A stretch of DNA of 64,000 nt. Source: Bacillota bacterium (GTDB lineage: Bacteria > Bacillota > Bacilli > Paenibacillales > Paenibacillaceae). Both the position numbers and the translations under genes were made by a program. The DNA lies in NCBI GenBank assembly GCA_023386495.1, contig JAEWJS010000152.1, positions 62,001 to 126,000 on the forward strand, in the 5' to 3' direction. This document shows, in pieces, positions 1-7,993 of this stretch; positions within the stretch are counted from its first letter, which is position 1, and every line of letters starts with the position of its first letter. The notes under the pieces are model-generated. The model saw only the letters and a list, made by a program, of their open reading frames with translations. It did not search any database and was not told the DNA's origin.

Positions 1-2
1 TG

Positions 3-542
3 GCGATCCACTCCTTCGCGGATGCCATCATATTTCCGATTCCGGCCTTCTTCTCGCAAGTCTCTCTGAGCATGGTCAATCCGAGCTCGGCGCTATGGCT
101 GGCTACTGCCGGATACCTCGCGTGCTTGCTTGGGACGCCCTTCGGCTATCTGATCGGCAGATTGGTGGGGAATGCGATCTTGGCGAAGCTCCTCAAGAAG
201 AGCTGGATCGACAAGGCAAGCACCCTATTCCAGAGCAAGGGCGAGCTCGCGATCCTGGTCGGCGCATTCACGCCGATCCCTTTCAAGGTGTTCACGATCC
301 TGTCCGGCAGCTTCAACTACCCGCTCTGGCGTCTGATGCTCTATGCATCGATTGGCCGCGCGGCAAAATTTTACGTCGTAGGCGTCTTGTTCTATGTGTA
401 CGGCCGAGCAGCTGAGGGGATGGTGGGCAATGTCTCGTACTACATGCTGGCGGCGATCGTGCCGATCGCGATTGTCTATCTGCTGGTCAAGCGGAACAAG
501 GCGAAGAGGAAGAAGAGGGAAGACCACTCGCAATCGGCATAA
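3..542 (+). CDS. VTT/DedA-like (YqaA-type) membrane protein, 5' partial
   Basis: The open frame runs in from the left edge; the first internal ATG is at 72, but the codons before it (IHSFADAIIFPIPAFF...) belong to the same protein, so the start lies outside the window. What remains is a multi-span membrane protein with the SNARE-associated/VTT pattern: a hydrophobic hairpin, a glycine-rich segment (GTPFGYLIGRLVG), a polar stretch (FQSKGELAILVGAFTPIPFKVFTI) with the proline-containing re-entrant part typical of the family, and a basic Lys/Arg-rich cytoplasmic tail. Relatives are lipid scramblases or transporters of undecaprenyl-phosphate or phospholipids. Which substrate applies here cannot be told. 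A hairpin terminator follows directly. Confidence 0.75.
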   Translation, partial: AIHSFADAIIFPIPAFFSQVSLSMVNPSSALWLATAGYLACLLGTPFGYLIGRLVGNAILAKLLKKSWIDKASTLFQSKGELAILVGAFTPIPFKVFTILSGSFNYPLWRLMLYASIGRAAKFYVVGVLFYVYGRAAEGMVGNVSYYMLAAIVPIAIVYLLVKRNKAKRKKREDHSQSA

Positions 543-587
543 CGAATAAGAAGAGGGTGCTGCGCTTGCAGCCCCTCTTCTCTCGTT
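541..587. terminator. Bidirectional hairpin terminator
   Basis: Stem GAAGAGGGTGCTGC / GCAGCCCCTCTTC with loop GCTT (550-563 and 568-580), extended by AACGA / TCGTT outside. It separates the converging VTT gene and the GMC oxidoreductase. Confidence 0.7.
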
Positions 588-598
588 ATGCCACCCGA

Positions 599-2707
599 TC
601 AACCATGCTTCACGAGGTGATCCGCCGTGCGAAAAGCGAGCGCAAGAATCGTCAGCACCGGATTAACCCCGCCGTTCGTCACGTGCACGGAGCCGTCGCT
701 CACCCAGAGATTGTCGTAGCCGTGCACGCGGCCCATCGGATCGGTGACCGAGGTCGCGGGGTCTGCGCCCATGCGGAGCGTTCCCGCCTGATGCTGCCCG
801 CCGCTCAAGCCGCCGCCCGGACGCGTGCGCCATACCTGACGCGCTCCGGCAGCCGTCAGCCAGTTCGCCGCCTGCTCGCCGAGCATGTCCGCCGCCCGCA
901 GCGATTCGGGATGCACGCTGCCCGACAATTGCGCCACGGGGATGCCGAATCGATCCTTCACCGTAGGCGAGAGCCGCACGCGCGAGTCGGCCGTCGGAAT
1001 CTCTTGGATCGGGCCTTGGATCTGGCTCGTGCGCAGGTACGCGTCGCGCATCGTCGTCTTGCCTGCTTGCCCCCAGCGCGGCGCATCCGGCGCAAGCGCG
1101 CGGTACCAGTGGATCAGCGGCAGCCGCGTGAACTCATTGGCCATCATGCCGCCGCCGATAATGCCGTCGTTGCCGTGGTCGAAGCGGAAGGTCGCGATGC
1201 TGACGCCAGGTCCCAGGCCGTCTTGAACTTGCTCGTCGAAGAGCCCGAGGGCACCGGTATACACATGGCCTTGCAGGTGCAAGCCGACCTGCCCGTTCCG
1301 GTTGCCGATCCCTTGCGGCTCTGCATCGCTCGCCGAGTTGAGCAGCAGCCGCGCGCTCTCGATCGCGCCGGCCGCCACGACCACATGTCCCGCCTGCACT
1401 TGCCGGCGCGCAGCGGCACCTGCCGTCTCGGACACGAGGCGTACGCCGGTAGCGCGCTTGCCGCCCTCGGTATCGATGCGCTCCACGATCGTATCGCAGA
1501 TCAAGTCGCAGTTGCCGGTCGCGAGCGCACGCACCAGCATCGTATTGTGGCCGCCGTTCTTGCTGTCGGTCGGGCAAGCGAACCCTACGCACTGGCCGCA
1601 GCGCCCGCAGGCCGGACGGCCGTCGCGCTCGACGGAGTTGATGAGCAGCGGTACCGGTCCCGCGTTCCAGCCGAGCTTCGCTGCCGCTTGGGCAAGCCGT
1701 TCGGCTTCCAGGGTCAACGGCAGCGCCGGCATCGGGTAAGGGCTGCGCCGATGGCCGCGCCCGGGGTGGGCATCGCCGTGCCCGGAGACGCCGACCTCCC
1801 ATTCGGCCCGTTCGTAATACGGCTCGAGATCGTCGTAGCTGATCGGCCAGTCGCTCAGCGAACTGCCGTCCGGGATGCCATACCGCGTCGCCATGCGAAA
1901 ATCATCCGCATGAAACCGCCATGCCTGCGCACCGTATACCCGCGTGCCGCCGCCGACCGTCATCGCGTTATTATGATAATCGCCTTCATGCGGAGCGGTG
2001 ATGCGCTCCGTACCGTCTGCCCCCAATAACGTGCGGGGATGGCCTGTTAGGCTCGGTCCCGTGTTATGGCCGTATCGGCTAAGCCGATGATTGCGCAGAT
2101 GGTCGCTGCCGACCTGATCGTAGCGCAGCCAGCTGCCGCGCTCGACGACGAGCACCTGAAGCCCCGCCTCGGCGAGCAGCGCCGCTGCCACGGAGCCGCC
2201 GGCCCCCGCGCCCACGACGATCGCGTCGTACCGATCGCGCAGCTGGTCCAGGGTCCGCGTCTTGAGGTCCGTCTCTTGGACAGGCGCTTCGCTGCCCGGG
2301 ACAGGGCCGGGCCGGAAGCCTACCATGTCCCATGACTTGGCCTCGCGGTTGCCCCCGGCTTCGGGGCTGCCGTAGTAGCCCTCGGCGACCAAGCACAGCA
2401 GCAGGTCGAACCATGCCTTCGGCGCTACAGGCCAGTCCCGGACAAGCTGCTGCTCCGCAATCTTCAGGAGCTCGTCTTGCTGCTCATCCGACAGGGCCGC
2501 GTACGGGAACCCATAGCGTGCAGTGGCTTCCGCGTCGAGTGCCCGCAGCCCCGGCTCGATAACAGTCTGCCATTCGGCAGGCTCTTCTGCAGCGCGACGC
2601 TCCAGGTAGTCCAAGACGCCGCCCTCGGTCGCCGACGGCCAAGCATCGCCCGGGATCATCCGGTTCGCAACCGCTTCCATAATCGCTTGAAGTTCTGCAT
2701 GAATCAT
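599..2707 (-). CDS. GMC-family oxidoreductase with N-terminal gluconate 2-dehydrogenase subunit 3-like domain
   Basis: A 702-residue FAD-dependent sugar or polyol dehydrogenase. Residues 1-125 resemble gluconate 2-dehydrogenase subunit 3. From ~161 there is a Rossmann FAD motif (VVGAGAGGSVAAALL...VVERG), and around 365-380 a Cys-rich segment (CGRCGQCVGFACPTD) as in the large subunits of membrane gluconate/sorbitol dehydrogenases. The C-terminus carries the GMC signature with the active-site His and Asn region (HQAGTLRMG, VTNGGVNPVLTI). In known enzymes the two parts are separate subunits, so this is a fusion. No Tat or Sec signal is visible, so it is probably cytoplasmic. The frame stays open to 2776, but the ATG at 2707 has a good site (AGGTGA, 8 nt upstream), which I prefer. 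Substrate unknown. Confidence 0.85.
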   Translation of the reverse strand: MIHAELQAIMEAVANRMIPGDAWPSATEGGVLDYLERRAAEEPAEWQTVIEPGLRALDAEATARYGFPYAALSDEQQDELLKIAEQQLVRDWPVAPKAWFDLLLCLVAEGYYGSPEAGGNREAKSWDMVGFRPGPVPGSEAPVQETDLKTRTLDQLRDRYDAIVVGAGAGGSVAAALLAEAGLQVLVVERGSWLRYDQVGSDHLRNHRLSRYGHNTGPSLTGHPRTLLGADGTERITAPHEGDYHNNAMTVGGGTRVYGAQAWRFHADDFRMATRYGIPDGSSLSDWPISYDDLEPYYERAEWEVGVSGHGDAHPGRGHRRSPYPMPALPLTLEAERLAQAAAKLGWNAGPVPLLINSVERDGRPACGRCGQCVGFACPTDSKNGGHNTMLVRALATGNCDLICDTIVERIDTEGGKRATGVRLVSETAGAAARRQVQAGHVVVAAGAIESARLLLNSASDAEPQGIGNRNGQVGLHLQGHVYTGALGLFDEQVQDGLGPGVSIATFRFDHGNDGIIGGGMMANEFTRLPLIHWYRALAPDAPRWGQAGKTTMRDAYLRTSQIQGPIQEIPTADSRVRLSPTVKDRFGIPVAQLSGSVHPESLRAADMLGEQAANWLTAAGARQVWRTRPGGGLSGGQHQAGTLRMGADPATSVTDPMGRVHGYDNLWVSDGSVHVTNGGVNPVLTILALAFRTADHLVKHG

Positions 2708-2986
2708 TCTTTTGATCACCTGCGAACACCACCTATCGTATTGCTCTGATTGCTCTATGGCACACATTATGTTCATTCAACGTGACCGTTGGACACTATT
2801 AGTTTAACACGCGTTCAGAACACTCGCTACATGTATTCGTCGATTGTGAGTGCGAGTGATGCCGGATTATTCCGGAACCATTTCGTCCTAGCTTGCTCTC
2901 AGAACTGTAACGGACTCAGCCGCCGCTATACGGACCGTGGCGACCTTATAGTCGCAATTGATGCCCAATCTGGCTGTATACATCCT

Positions 2987-3060
2987 AATAGCGTTATCCT
3001 GGTCCGTTAGATTGTGAGATCAGCCGAGATCGGCTCAATAGCGTCATCTGTGTCCGTTAG
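2987..3060 (+). repeat. Pair of 24-bp direct repeats
   Basis: Copies AATAGCGT(T/C)ATC...GTCCGTTAG at 2987-3010 and 3037-3060 are 50 bp apart and differ at four positions. They may be members of a dispersed intergenic repeat family. Confidence 0.55.
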
Positions 3061-3152
3061 CTTACTGTCCGCAATGGTTGAGAATGTCCATGGCTGCCGT
3101 GTGCCCCGGGTCTCGAGTTCGGGGTTGCACGGCTGGGATGGCCGGCCTGGGC

Positions 3153-3181
3153 TTTTTCATGCCGCGAAATTAATATATAAT
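3153..3181 (+). promoter_or_regulatory. Possible SigA promoter for the HAD gene
   Basis: A perfect -10 TATAAT at 3176-3181 stands 61 bp before the ATG. The -35 (TTTTTC at 3153-3158, 17 bp upstream) is weak. Confidence 0.4.
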
Positions 3182-3242
3182 GCACTAAGAACTTCATCAG
3201 ATGAACGACTAATCGCGTTAAGAATGGGAGAACAGCATACGT

Positions 3243-4019
3243 ATGGCTTACAAAATGGTATTTTTCGATATTGACGGTACGTTGGTGAACGAAGAGAAGG
3301 AAGTGCCGGCGGACACGATCGCGGCCATCCGCGAACTGAAGGCAAGCGGCGTAGAGCCTGTCATCGCGACGGGGCGGGCGCCCTACTTCATCCAGCCGCT
3401 GCTCGAGCTCACGGGCATCGAGTCCTTCATCTGCCTGAACGGGGCATATGCAGTGTACCAGGGCAAGGTGATGTACAAGCGGCTCATTCCGAAGACCAGC
3501 ATCGAATCGCTCGTGCAATTGGCGGCGCAGCACAAGCACTCCCTCGTGTTCCAGGGCGAGCACGCCTATTACACGGACGCCGAGGATCAATTCGTGACCT
3601 CGTCGATCCACTCGCTGAAGGTGAACATGCCGGGCTACGACCCCGAATTCTGGCGGGATAACGAAATTTTCCAGATGTTCCTGCACTGCGAAGCCGGGGA
3701 TGAGGCGGCTTACGAGGAGCAACTGACCGATCTGAAGCTGATCCGCTGGCATCCGTACGCGATCGACGTGCTTCCCGCAGGCGGCTCCAAGGCGCAAGGC
3801 ATTGAAGCGCTGCTGAATGAGTTAGGCTTGACGGCGGCCGATGCGGTTGCCTTCGGCGACGGCTTGAACGACAAGGAGATGCTCGAATACGTCGGATTCG
3901 GCATCGCGATGGGCAATTCCCATGAGGAGCTGCTGCCTTATGCGGATTATGTGACGGCCCATGTCGATGAGGGCGGCATCCGCAAGGGACTCGTGAAGGC
4001 AGGTCTGCTGCCAGGGTGA
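3243..4019 (+). CDS. Cof-type HAD-superfamily phosphatase
   Basis: A 258-residue cytoplasmic haloacid-dehalogenase-fold hydrolase. All four HAD motifs are present: DIDGT (residues 9-13, nucleophile Asp9 and acid/base Asp11), the motif II Thr in VIATGR (Thr43), the motif III Lys in GGSKAQG (~182), and metal-binding GDGLND (~201-206). The large cap between motifs II and III puts it in the Cof/type IIB subfamily, which dephosphorylates sugar phosphates, FMN or other phosphometabolites; the substrate cannot be inferred. It is preceded by GGGAGA and followed 64 bp later by an ATPase gene, possibly in the same transcript. Confidence 0.88.
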   Translation: MAYKMVFFDIDGTLVNEEKEVPADTIAAIRELKASGVEPVIATGRAPYFIQPLLELTGIESFICLNGAYAVYQGKVMYKRLIPKTSIESLVQLAAQHKHSLVFQGEHAYYTDAEDQFVTSSIHSLKVNMPGYDPEFWRDNEIFQMFLHCEAGDEAAYEEQLTDLKLIRWHPYAIDVLPAGGSKAQGIEALLNELGLTAADAVAFGDGLNDKEMLEYVGFGIAMGNSHEELLPYADYVTAHVDEGGIRKGLVKAGLLPG

Positions 4020-4083
4020 CGATATCGCGCGCAGTAACGTAACGTCCAAGCGCGCGGCTAACGCCTAGCGAAGAGGAGAGGAG

Positions 4084-4815
4084 ATGCGGAGCATGTACCT
4101 GCGCAGTCTGGAGCTCGTGAACAAGCCGGCCGATTCCGATCGCTATCCGTTCCGCATTCCGTCGATCAAGAGCTTGACGAAGCTGTCCTTCGAGACGAAT
4201 GTCACGTTCTTCGTCGGCGAGAACGGCTCGGGCAAGTCGACGCTGCTAGAGGCGGTAGCCTATCAATGCGGCTTCAACACGGCAGGCGGCGGCCGGAACA
4301 ATGCCTACGAGGTCGAAGCTTCCCACTCGGAGCTCGGCGACCACATTCGGCTGTCCTGGATGCCGAAGATCACGAACGGTTTCTTCCTGCGGGCGGAGAC
4401 GTTCTACCATTTTGCCTCCCATATCGATACGATGCCGGCGAGCCTCCAATATTACGGCGGTCAATCGCTGCACGAGCAGTCGCACGGGGAGGCATTCCTG
4501 TCGCTGTTCAAGCACCGTTTCGGCAAGAAGGCGATCTTCCTCTTGGACGAGCCCGAGGCAGCGCTCTCGCCGTCCAGGCAGCTGGCGCTGCTGCGCATCA
4601 TTAAGGATCTCGAGCGGGAGGCGCAGTTCATCATCGCCACGCATTCCCCGATTCTGCTGGGGTATCCGAATGCGCAAATCTTGAACTTCGACGAACAGCC
4701 GATCGAGACGATCCGGTATGAGGATACGCTGCATTATGCGGTGACGCGAAGTTTTCTCGAGAATCGGGAACGGATGCTGCGTGAATTGTTCCAAGACGAA
4801 GATGAAGACGAATAG
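4084..4815 (+). CDS. AAA/ABC-type ATPase (AAA_21-like)
   Basis: A 243-residue soluble ATPase with Walker A GENGSGKST (~49-57), an ABC-signature-like SHGEAFL before Walker B, Walker B AIFLLDEPEAAL with its catalytic Glu, and the switch His in ATHSPIL. No transmembrane or permease partner is nearby. The long gap between Walker A and the signature fits the predicted-ATPase/OLD-like group rather than transport ABCs. Members act in DNA repair, defence or unknown processes. The tail is very acidic (QDEDEDE). The ATG at 4084 lies just after overlapping GGAG sites; ATG 4093 (MYLRS) is an alternative start. No nuclease or toxin partner is seen, so a defence role is not supported. Confidence 0.8.
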   Translation: MRSMYLRSLELVNKPADSDRYPFRIPSIKSLTKLSFETNVTFFVGENGSGKSTLLEAVAYQCGFNTAGGGRNNAYEVEASHSELGDHIRLSWMPKITNGFFLRAETFYHFASHIDTMPASLQYYGGQSLHEQSHGEAFLSLFKHRFGKKAIFLLDEPEAALSPSRQLALLRIIKDLEREAQFIIATHSPILLGYPNAQILNFDEQPIETIRYEDTLHYAVTRSFLENRERMLRELFQDEDEDE

Positions 4816-4820
4816 ACGAC

Positions 4821-4859
4821 GAAGGGCAGCCCCGCTTCAGGCGAGCAGGGCTGCCCTTC
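4821..4859. terminator. Hairpin terminator between convergent genes
   Basis: Perfect 12-bp stem GAAGGGCAGCCC / GGGCTGCCCTTC with a 15-nt loop, between the ATPase gene and the convergent GGDEF gene. Confidence 0.75.
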
Positions 4860-4872
4860 TCTATGGCGGCGG

Positions 4873-6366
4873 TCATCCTTCGCCGTAATGACGATACCGA
4901 TTTTTGCCGCTCGTCTTGGCCTGGTACATGGCGGTGTCGGCCTGCTTCAGCAATAATTCGACCGAAGCGGCGTCCGCGGGGAACGTGCTGATGCCGATGC
5001 TCGGCGTCACGGCGATTGGGCTGCCATCGATGACGATCGGGGTGCCGAGCGCGTCGATGATCGCTTGCGCTGCGGCGACCGAGGCGTCAGCCGGTCCCGG
5101 CACGATGACGACGAATTCGTCCCCGCCCATGCGGTAGATCGCATCAGCCCCTTGCAAGGCCTCCCGGAAGCGGCTGGCCGCTTCCTGCAGCAGCTCGTCT
5201 CCGATATGATGGCCGTGCGTGTCGTTGACCGTTTTGAACCCGTCTAGATCGACCAGCATCAGCGACAGCGGCGCATTCGCGGCAGAGGCTGCACGCAGCA
5301 GATCCTCGGACTCGTCCCTGAACTTCGCGCGATTCTTAAGCCCGGTCAGCGCATCATAGTGCGCCAGGTGCGAGTATTTCTGCATGAGCGTGCGATTGCT
5401 GCGCATGAGCATGACCTGGTGCACGATGACGATGACGAACGTGATGCTGAGCCCGACGTTCAGCACGGATATGCCAGACCAGGAGTGCAGCAGCTGCAAG
5501 CCGAGCAGCAGCACTACGCTTGCATAGGACAGGATCGGGTCCTTGGTCGGCTCTGTGCCGGCGCTGACCGAGCCAGCCTGCGGCATGCCGGGCGCGTCCG
5601 ATGTGTTGGCAAGCTGTACATACCGGCCCGCATAAGCGATCAAGAGCATCGAGAGGAGCCAGATCGGCTCGAACAGGCGCACGACGGTCAGGTTACCGGA
5701 CAAGTAAGGCAGTATGGCGCCGATATCGCCGGCCGCCAGCATCATGAAGCCGGCGAATAAGACGTGCAGCGTCCGGCCCTCCATGTAGGTCCTCGCAAGA
5801 TGGAAGAAATACGCGACGACCAGGATGAAGATCCAGAGCATGATCGGGTAGGCCAGCATGGCGAACGCGTAGAGGGGAGAATGAGTATAGTCCCACACGG
5901 GCTTCAAGGAATAGTGAATCGCGAGCGTAACCGTCACGGAGAGGAATACGATAATATTCATGGTATAAGGCTTGACCTTGTTCGCGGGCAAGCCGTGGAG
6001 ACGCCGAATTTTCAGCAAGAGCGCGCCAAGGAACCAGATCTTCGGGAAGATGCCGATGATATGGGGGCCCTTGTAATAGAGTTCGAGCTGTTGCATGAGA
6101 ATGAAGAGCGAATAGACGACGTTAACGAGCGCGTAGCTTAATGTGCCCATGCACAAGAGCAGCCAGAATGTCCGGTCGCGCACATGCGCCTGGCGGTAGG
6201 CCGAACGAAGCCATAGCGTGCCGACCGCACCGCCTGCAATCGCGAAGAGGGAAGGGATAAGCTGCGCCATCGCGCCGATCTCGGGAATGACAATTATCGA
6301 TCCATAGAAGCTAGCAGTGATGAGTAGGATAAAAGCGATTCCCGCACGGTCAGCCGTCGTAACCAT
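4873..6366 (-). CDS. Membrane-bound diguanylate cyclase (GGDEF)
   Basis: A 497-residue protein. Roughly the first 320 residues hold about nine hydrophobic segments with short loops, a likely membrane sensor. A GGDEF domain follows (HYDALTGLKNRAKF..., catalytic MGGDEF near 411, SIGIS near 460). It should make cyclic di-GMP from two GTP. The allosteric I-site expected five residues before GGDEF (RxxD) reads QGAD, so the product-inhibition Arg is missing. No EAL or HD-GYP domain is attached. The gene stands alone between a terminator on its 3' side and an 80-bp gap before the hydrolase gene. The input signal is unknown. Confidence 0.9.
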   Translation of the reverse strand: MVTTADRAGIAFILLITASFYGSIIVIPEIGAMAQLIPSLFAIAGGAVGTLWLRSAYRQAHVRDRTFWLLLCMGTLSYALVNVVYSLFILMQQLELYYKGPHIIGIFPKIWFLGALLLKIRRLHGLPANKVKPYTMNIIVFLSVTVTLAIHYSLKPVWDYTHSPLYAFAMLAYPIMLWIFILVVAYFFHLARTYMEGRTLHVLFAGFMMLAAGDIGAILPYLSGNLTVVRLFEPIWLLSMLLIAYAGRYVQLANTSDAPGMPQAGSVSAGTEPTKDPILSYASVVLLLGLQLLHSWSGISVLNVGLSITFVIVIVHQVMLMRSNRTLMQKYSHLAHYDALTGLKNRAKFRDESEDLLRAASAANAPLSLMLVDLDGFKTVNDTHGHHIGDELLQEAASRFREALQGADAIYRMGGDEFVVIVPGPADASVAAAQAIIDALGTPIVIDGSPIAVTPSIGISTFPADAASVELLLKQADTAMYQAKTSGKNRYRHYGEG

Positions 6367-6448
6367 CCCCCATTGACGCGAATATTCACATCTATACTAC
6401 TAACTTTTGCGGCACCTGACTAGTAGTTTCGAAGCATCGAACAAGACT

Positions 6449-7252
6449 TTACAGAAAAAAGTCGTTCAACTCCAAGGCGATGAGCGGCGCGTTCAACTGC
6501 TTGGTATGGCCGAGCCCCTTCTTGCTCAGTAATCGGGCGCCGGGGAGCGCTTCGGCCAGCGCAGCCGCGGCATGTCGCAGCGATGCCGGGCTCTCCGTGC
6601 CTTCGAGCACCAATACGGGCATGCGCACGTCGTTCCACTTCTCTGCGGGAAGCGGACGGCCGCCGATATAATCGGCCAGCAGCGCTGCATCGTAAGGCAG
6701 CGTATGGGCAACGGCGAGCAGCCGCTTCCATACGCCTGGCATGATGCGCATCAGGCTGACGACGAATGAAGGCGCGCCCATCCCCTTGGTCATGAAATAG
6801 CGAATCGCATCGGCTCGGCGGTCGGCAGCGATGAGTGCCGTGACATGCTGCACGAAATCCGCGGGCGGCTTAGGGTCGGTCGGCGATACGATGAATGGCG
6901 GCTCATGCAGCGCCAGCTTCTTCATCGGCACGCCCTGTGCTGCCGCCTCGAGCGCGAGTACAGCCCCGGAAGATAAACCCCATATATAAGCCGACCCGCC
7001 TGCTGCATCCACGATCGCCTGCAGATCCTCAATTTCGCGTTCGACGGCATAATTGGCAGCGTCTCCACTGTCGCCGCGACCCCTGCGATCATAGTTATAC
7101 ACGGTGAATGACTTGGACAGCAGGCCGGCCAACTGCACCTGTCCCGGGAATTTGCGATAGCTGAATGCGCCAGCGACGAGAATCAGAGCAGGGCCCTGGC
7201 CGGTCACGTCATAAGCGATTCTCGTGCCGTCCTTCGAGGTTGCGATGTTCAT
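6449..7252 (-). CDS. Alpha/beta-hydrolase
   Basis: A 267-residue soluble hydrolase. It shows the oxyanion region VAGAFSYRKF, YDRRGRGDSG after strand 4, the nucleophile elbow GLSSGA (Ser ~95) and the catalytic His in GLGHTK near the C-terminus. The acid position after the late strand reads LVLEGTESP, so Glu rather than Asp may be used. The substrate is unknown; the closest general pattern is the esterase/haloperoxidase-like group. It is the last gene of the leftward YCII-ECF42 operon, 30 bp after the DUF1801 gene, which suggests a role in the sigma factor's response. Confidence 0.82.
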   Translation of the reverse strand: MNIATSKDGTRIAYDVTGQGPALILVAGAFSYRKFPGQVQLAGLLSKSFTVYNYDRRGRGDSGDAANYAVEREIEDLQAIVDAAGGSAYIWGLSSGAVLALEAAAQGVPMKKLALHEPPFIVSPTDPKPPADFVQHVTALIAADRRADAIRYFMTKGMGAPSFVVSLMRIMPGVWKRLLAVAHTLPYDAALLADYIGGRPLPAEKWNDVRMPVLVLEGTESPASLRHAAAALAEALPGARLLSKKGLGHTKQLNAPLIALELNDFFL

Positions 7253-7282
7253 GCGGCGGTCTCCTTTATCGTTCGAATGTCG

Positions 7283-7627
7283 TTACAACGATGCTGCAGC
7301 TTGGTTGACCAGGGTCGTTAACAGCTGAATATCGTATGATTCGCCTTGCTTCAGCTTGATCGTCTGCCGTTCGGGCGGGCCGCTGAAGCCTGTAGGCAAT
7401 GTCAATGCCGTCGCGTTGAAAATCGTGAAGCTAACCGCGTCCTTCGACGTCGAGATGACGGCGGCATACTTCCCGTTCTTCAGAAAATGCGGCTTATTGT
7501 ACTGGATACGCTCCTGCACGTCCGGGATCGCCGCATGCACGGCTTCCCGCAGACTCGTGCAGAGCGGGCCCTGCCATGGTTGCTTGGCTTGCACGGCTGC
7601 AATGTGGTCGGTTACCTCTTGATTCAT
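7283..7627 (-). CDS. DUF1801 (YdhG-like) protein
   Basis: A 114-residue soluble protein of the DUF1801 fold. Visible features are PDVQERIQYNKPHFLKNGKYAAVIS (the family's core with the conserved K/P-F pair) and a short C-terminal helix. Members are small cytoplasmic proteins of unknown biochemical role. Its ATG overlaps the stop of the upstream YCII gene (ATGA at 7624-7627), so the two are translationally coupled. Confidence 0.8.
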   Translation of the reverse strand: MNQEVTDHIAAVQAKQPWQGPLCTSLREAVHAAIPDVQERIQYNKPHFLKNGKYAAVISTSKDAVSFTIFNATALTLPTGFSGPPERQTIKLKQGESYDIQLLTTLVNQAAASL

Positions 7628-7989
7628 GCTTCTTCCGCCTCCTTGATTCGTCTTAATTCAATGACGCCTTCTCCGTAGCCGTTCGGATCCGGCGCGCGCT
7701 TCGCCCATTCGACCGCTTCGCGCTCGGACGCGACCTCGATGAGGAGATAGCCGGCAATCGTCTCGCTTGCCTTGCTCCAGGGGCCGGCCGCGTAGACAGG
7801 CTTGGCGTCCGGCGCGGGGTACGCGATCCGCATCCCGCTGCTGCTGGCATGCAGGCGCGTATCCGCGAGCAGGATGCCGGCTTCCTTCAGTTCGTCGTGG
7901 TAAGCATTCCAAGATTCGATGCTCGTTCGGCTGGCGGCCACGCCGGCTTCCGAATGGCGGCTGGCACGCTTCATCAGCATATATCGCAT
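7624..7989 (-). CDS. YCII/DGPF-domain protein (second of the operon)
   Basis: A 121-residue YCII-related protein. Start at ATG 7989 (MRYMLMKRASRHSE), preceded by GGAGGGGAC; an upstream in-frame extension has no site. The hallmark DGPF segment here reads AAGPWSKASETIAGYLLIEV, so the DGPF motif has drifted while the rest (WAKRAPDPNGYGEGVIELR) is conserved. YCII-like proteins are ferredoxin-like dimers and are the typical genomic partners of ECF42 sigma factors. It starts 4 bp after the sigma-factor stop. Confidence 0.85.
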   Translation of the reverse strand: MRYMLMKRASRHSEAGVAASRTSIESWNAYHDELKEAGILLADTRLHASSSGMRIAYPAPDAKPVYAAGPWSKASETIAGYLLIEVASEREAVEWAKRAPDPNGYGEGVIELRRIKEAEEA

Positions 7990-7993
7990 CGGA

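Larger units (their letters stand above)
2777..3242. other. Intergenic region with short direct repeats and an imperfect hairpin
   Basis: This 466-bp gap separates two divergent genes. It holds two diverged 24-bp direct repeats ending in TCCGTTAG (2987-3010 and 3037-3060, 20 of 24 identical) and an imperfect hairpin at 3088-3141 (arms CCAT..CCGTG..CCCCG). Two short frames (2789-3010, 3014-3274) end at or run over the repeats and look non-coding. No RNA gene was recognised. Confidence 0.5.

Noticed and set aside
557..2029. 490-codon open frame antisense to the GMC gene
   Set aside because: Low-complexity Arg/Ala/His composition, no recognisable domain, and the opposite strand encodes an intact enzyme; typical GC-rich shadow.
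2789..3274. Two small frames in the 466-bp gap
   Set aside because: They end at the direct repeats, have no ribosome sites and no family resemblance.
4084..4815. AAA ATPase as part of a phage-defence system
   Set aside because: No nuclease, toxin or reverse transcriptase partner; neighbours are housekeeping genes.
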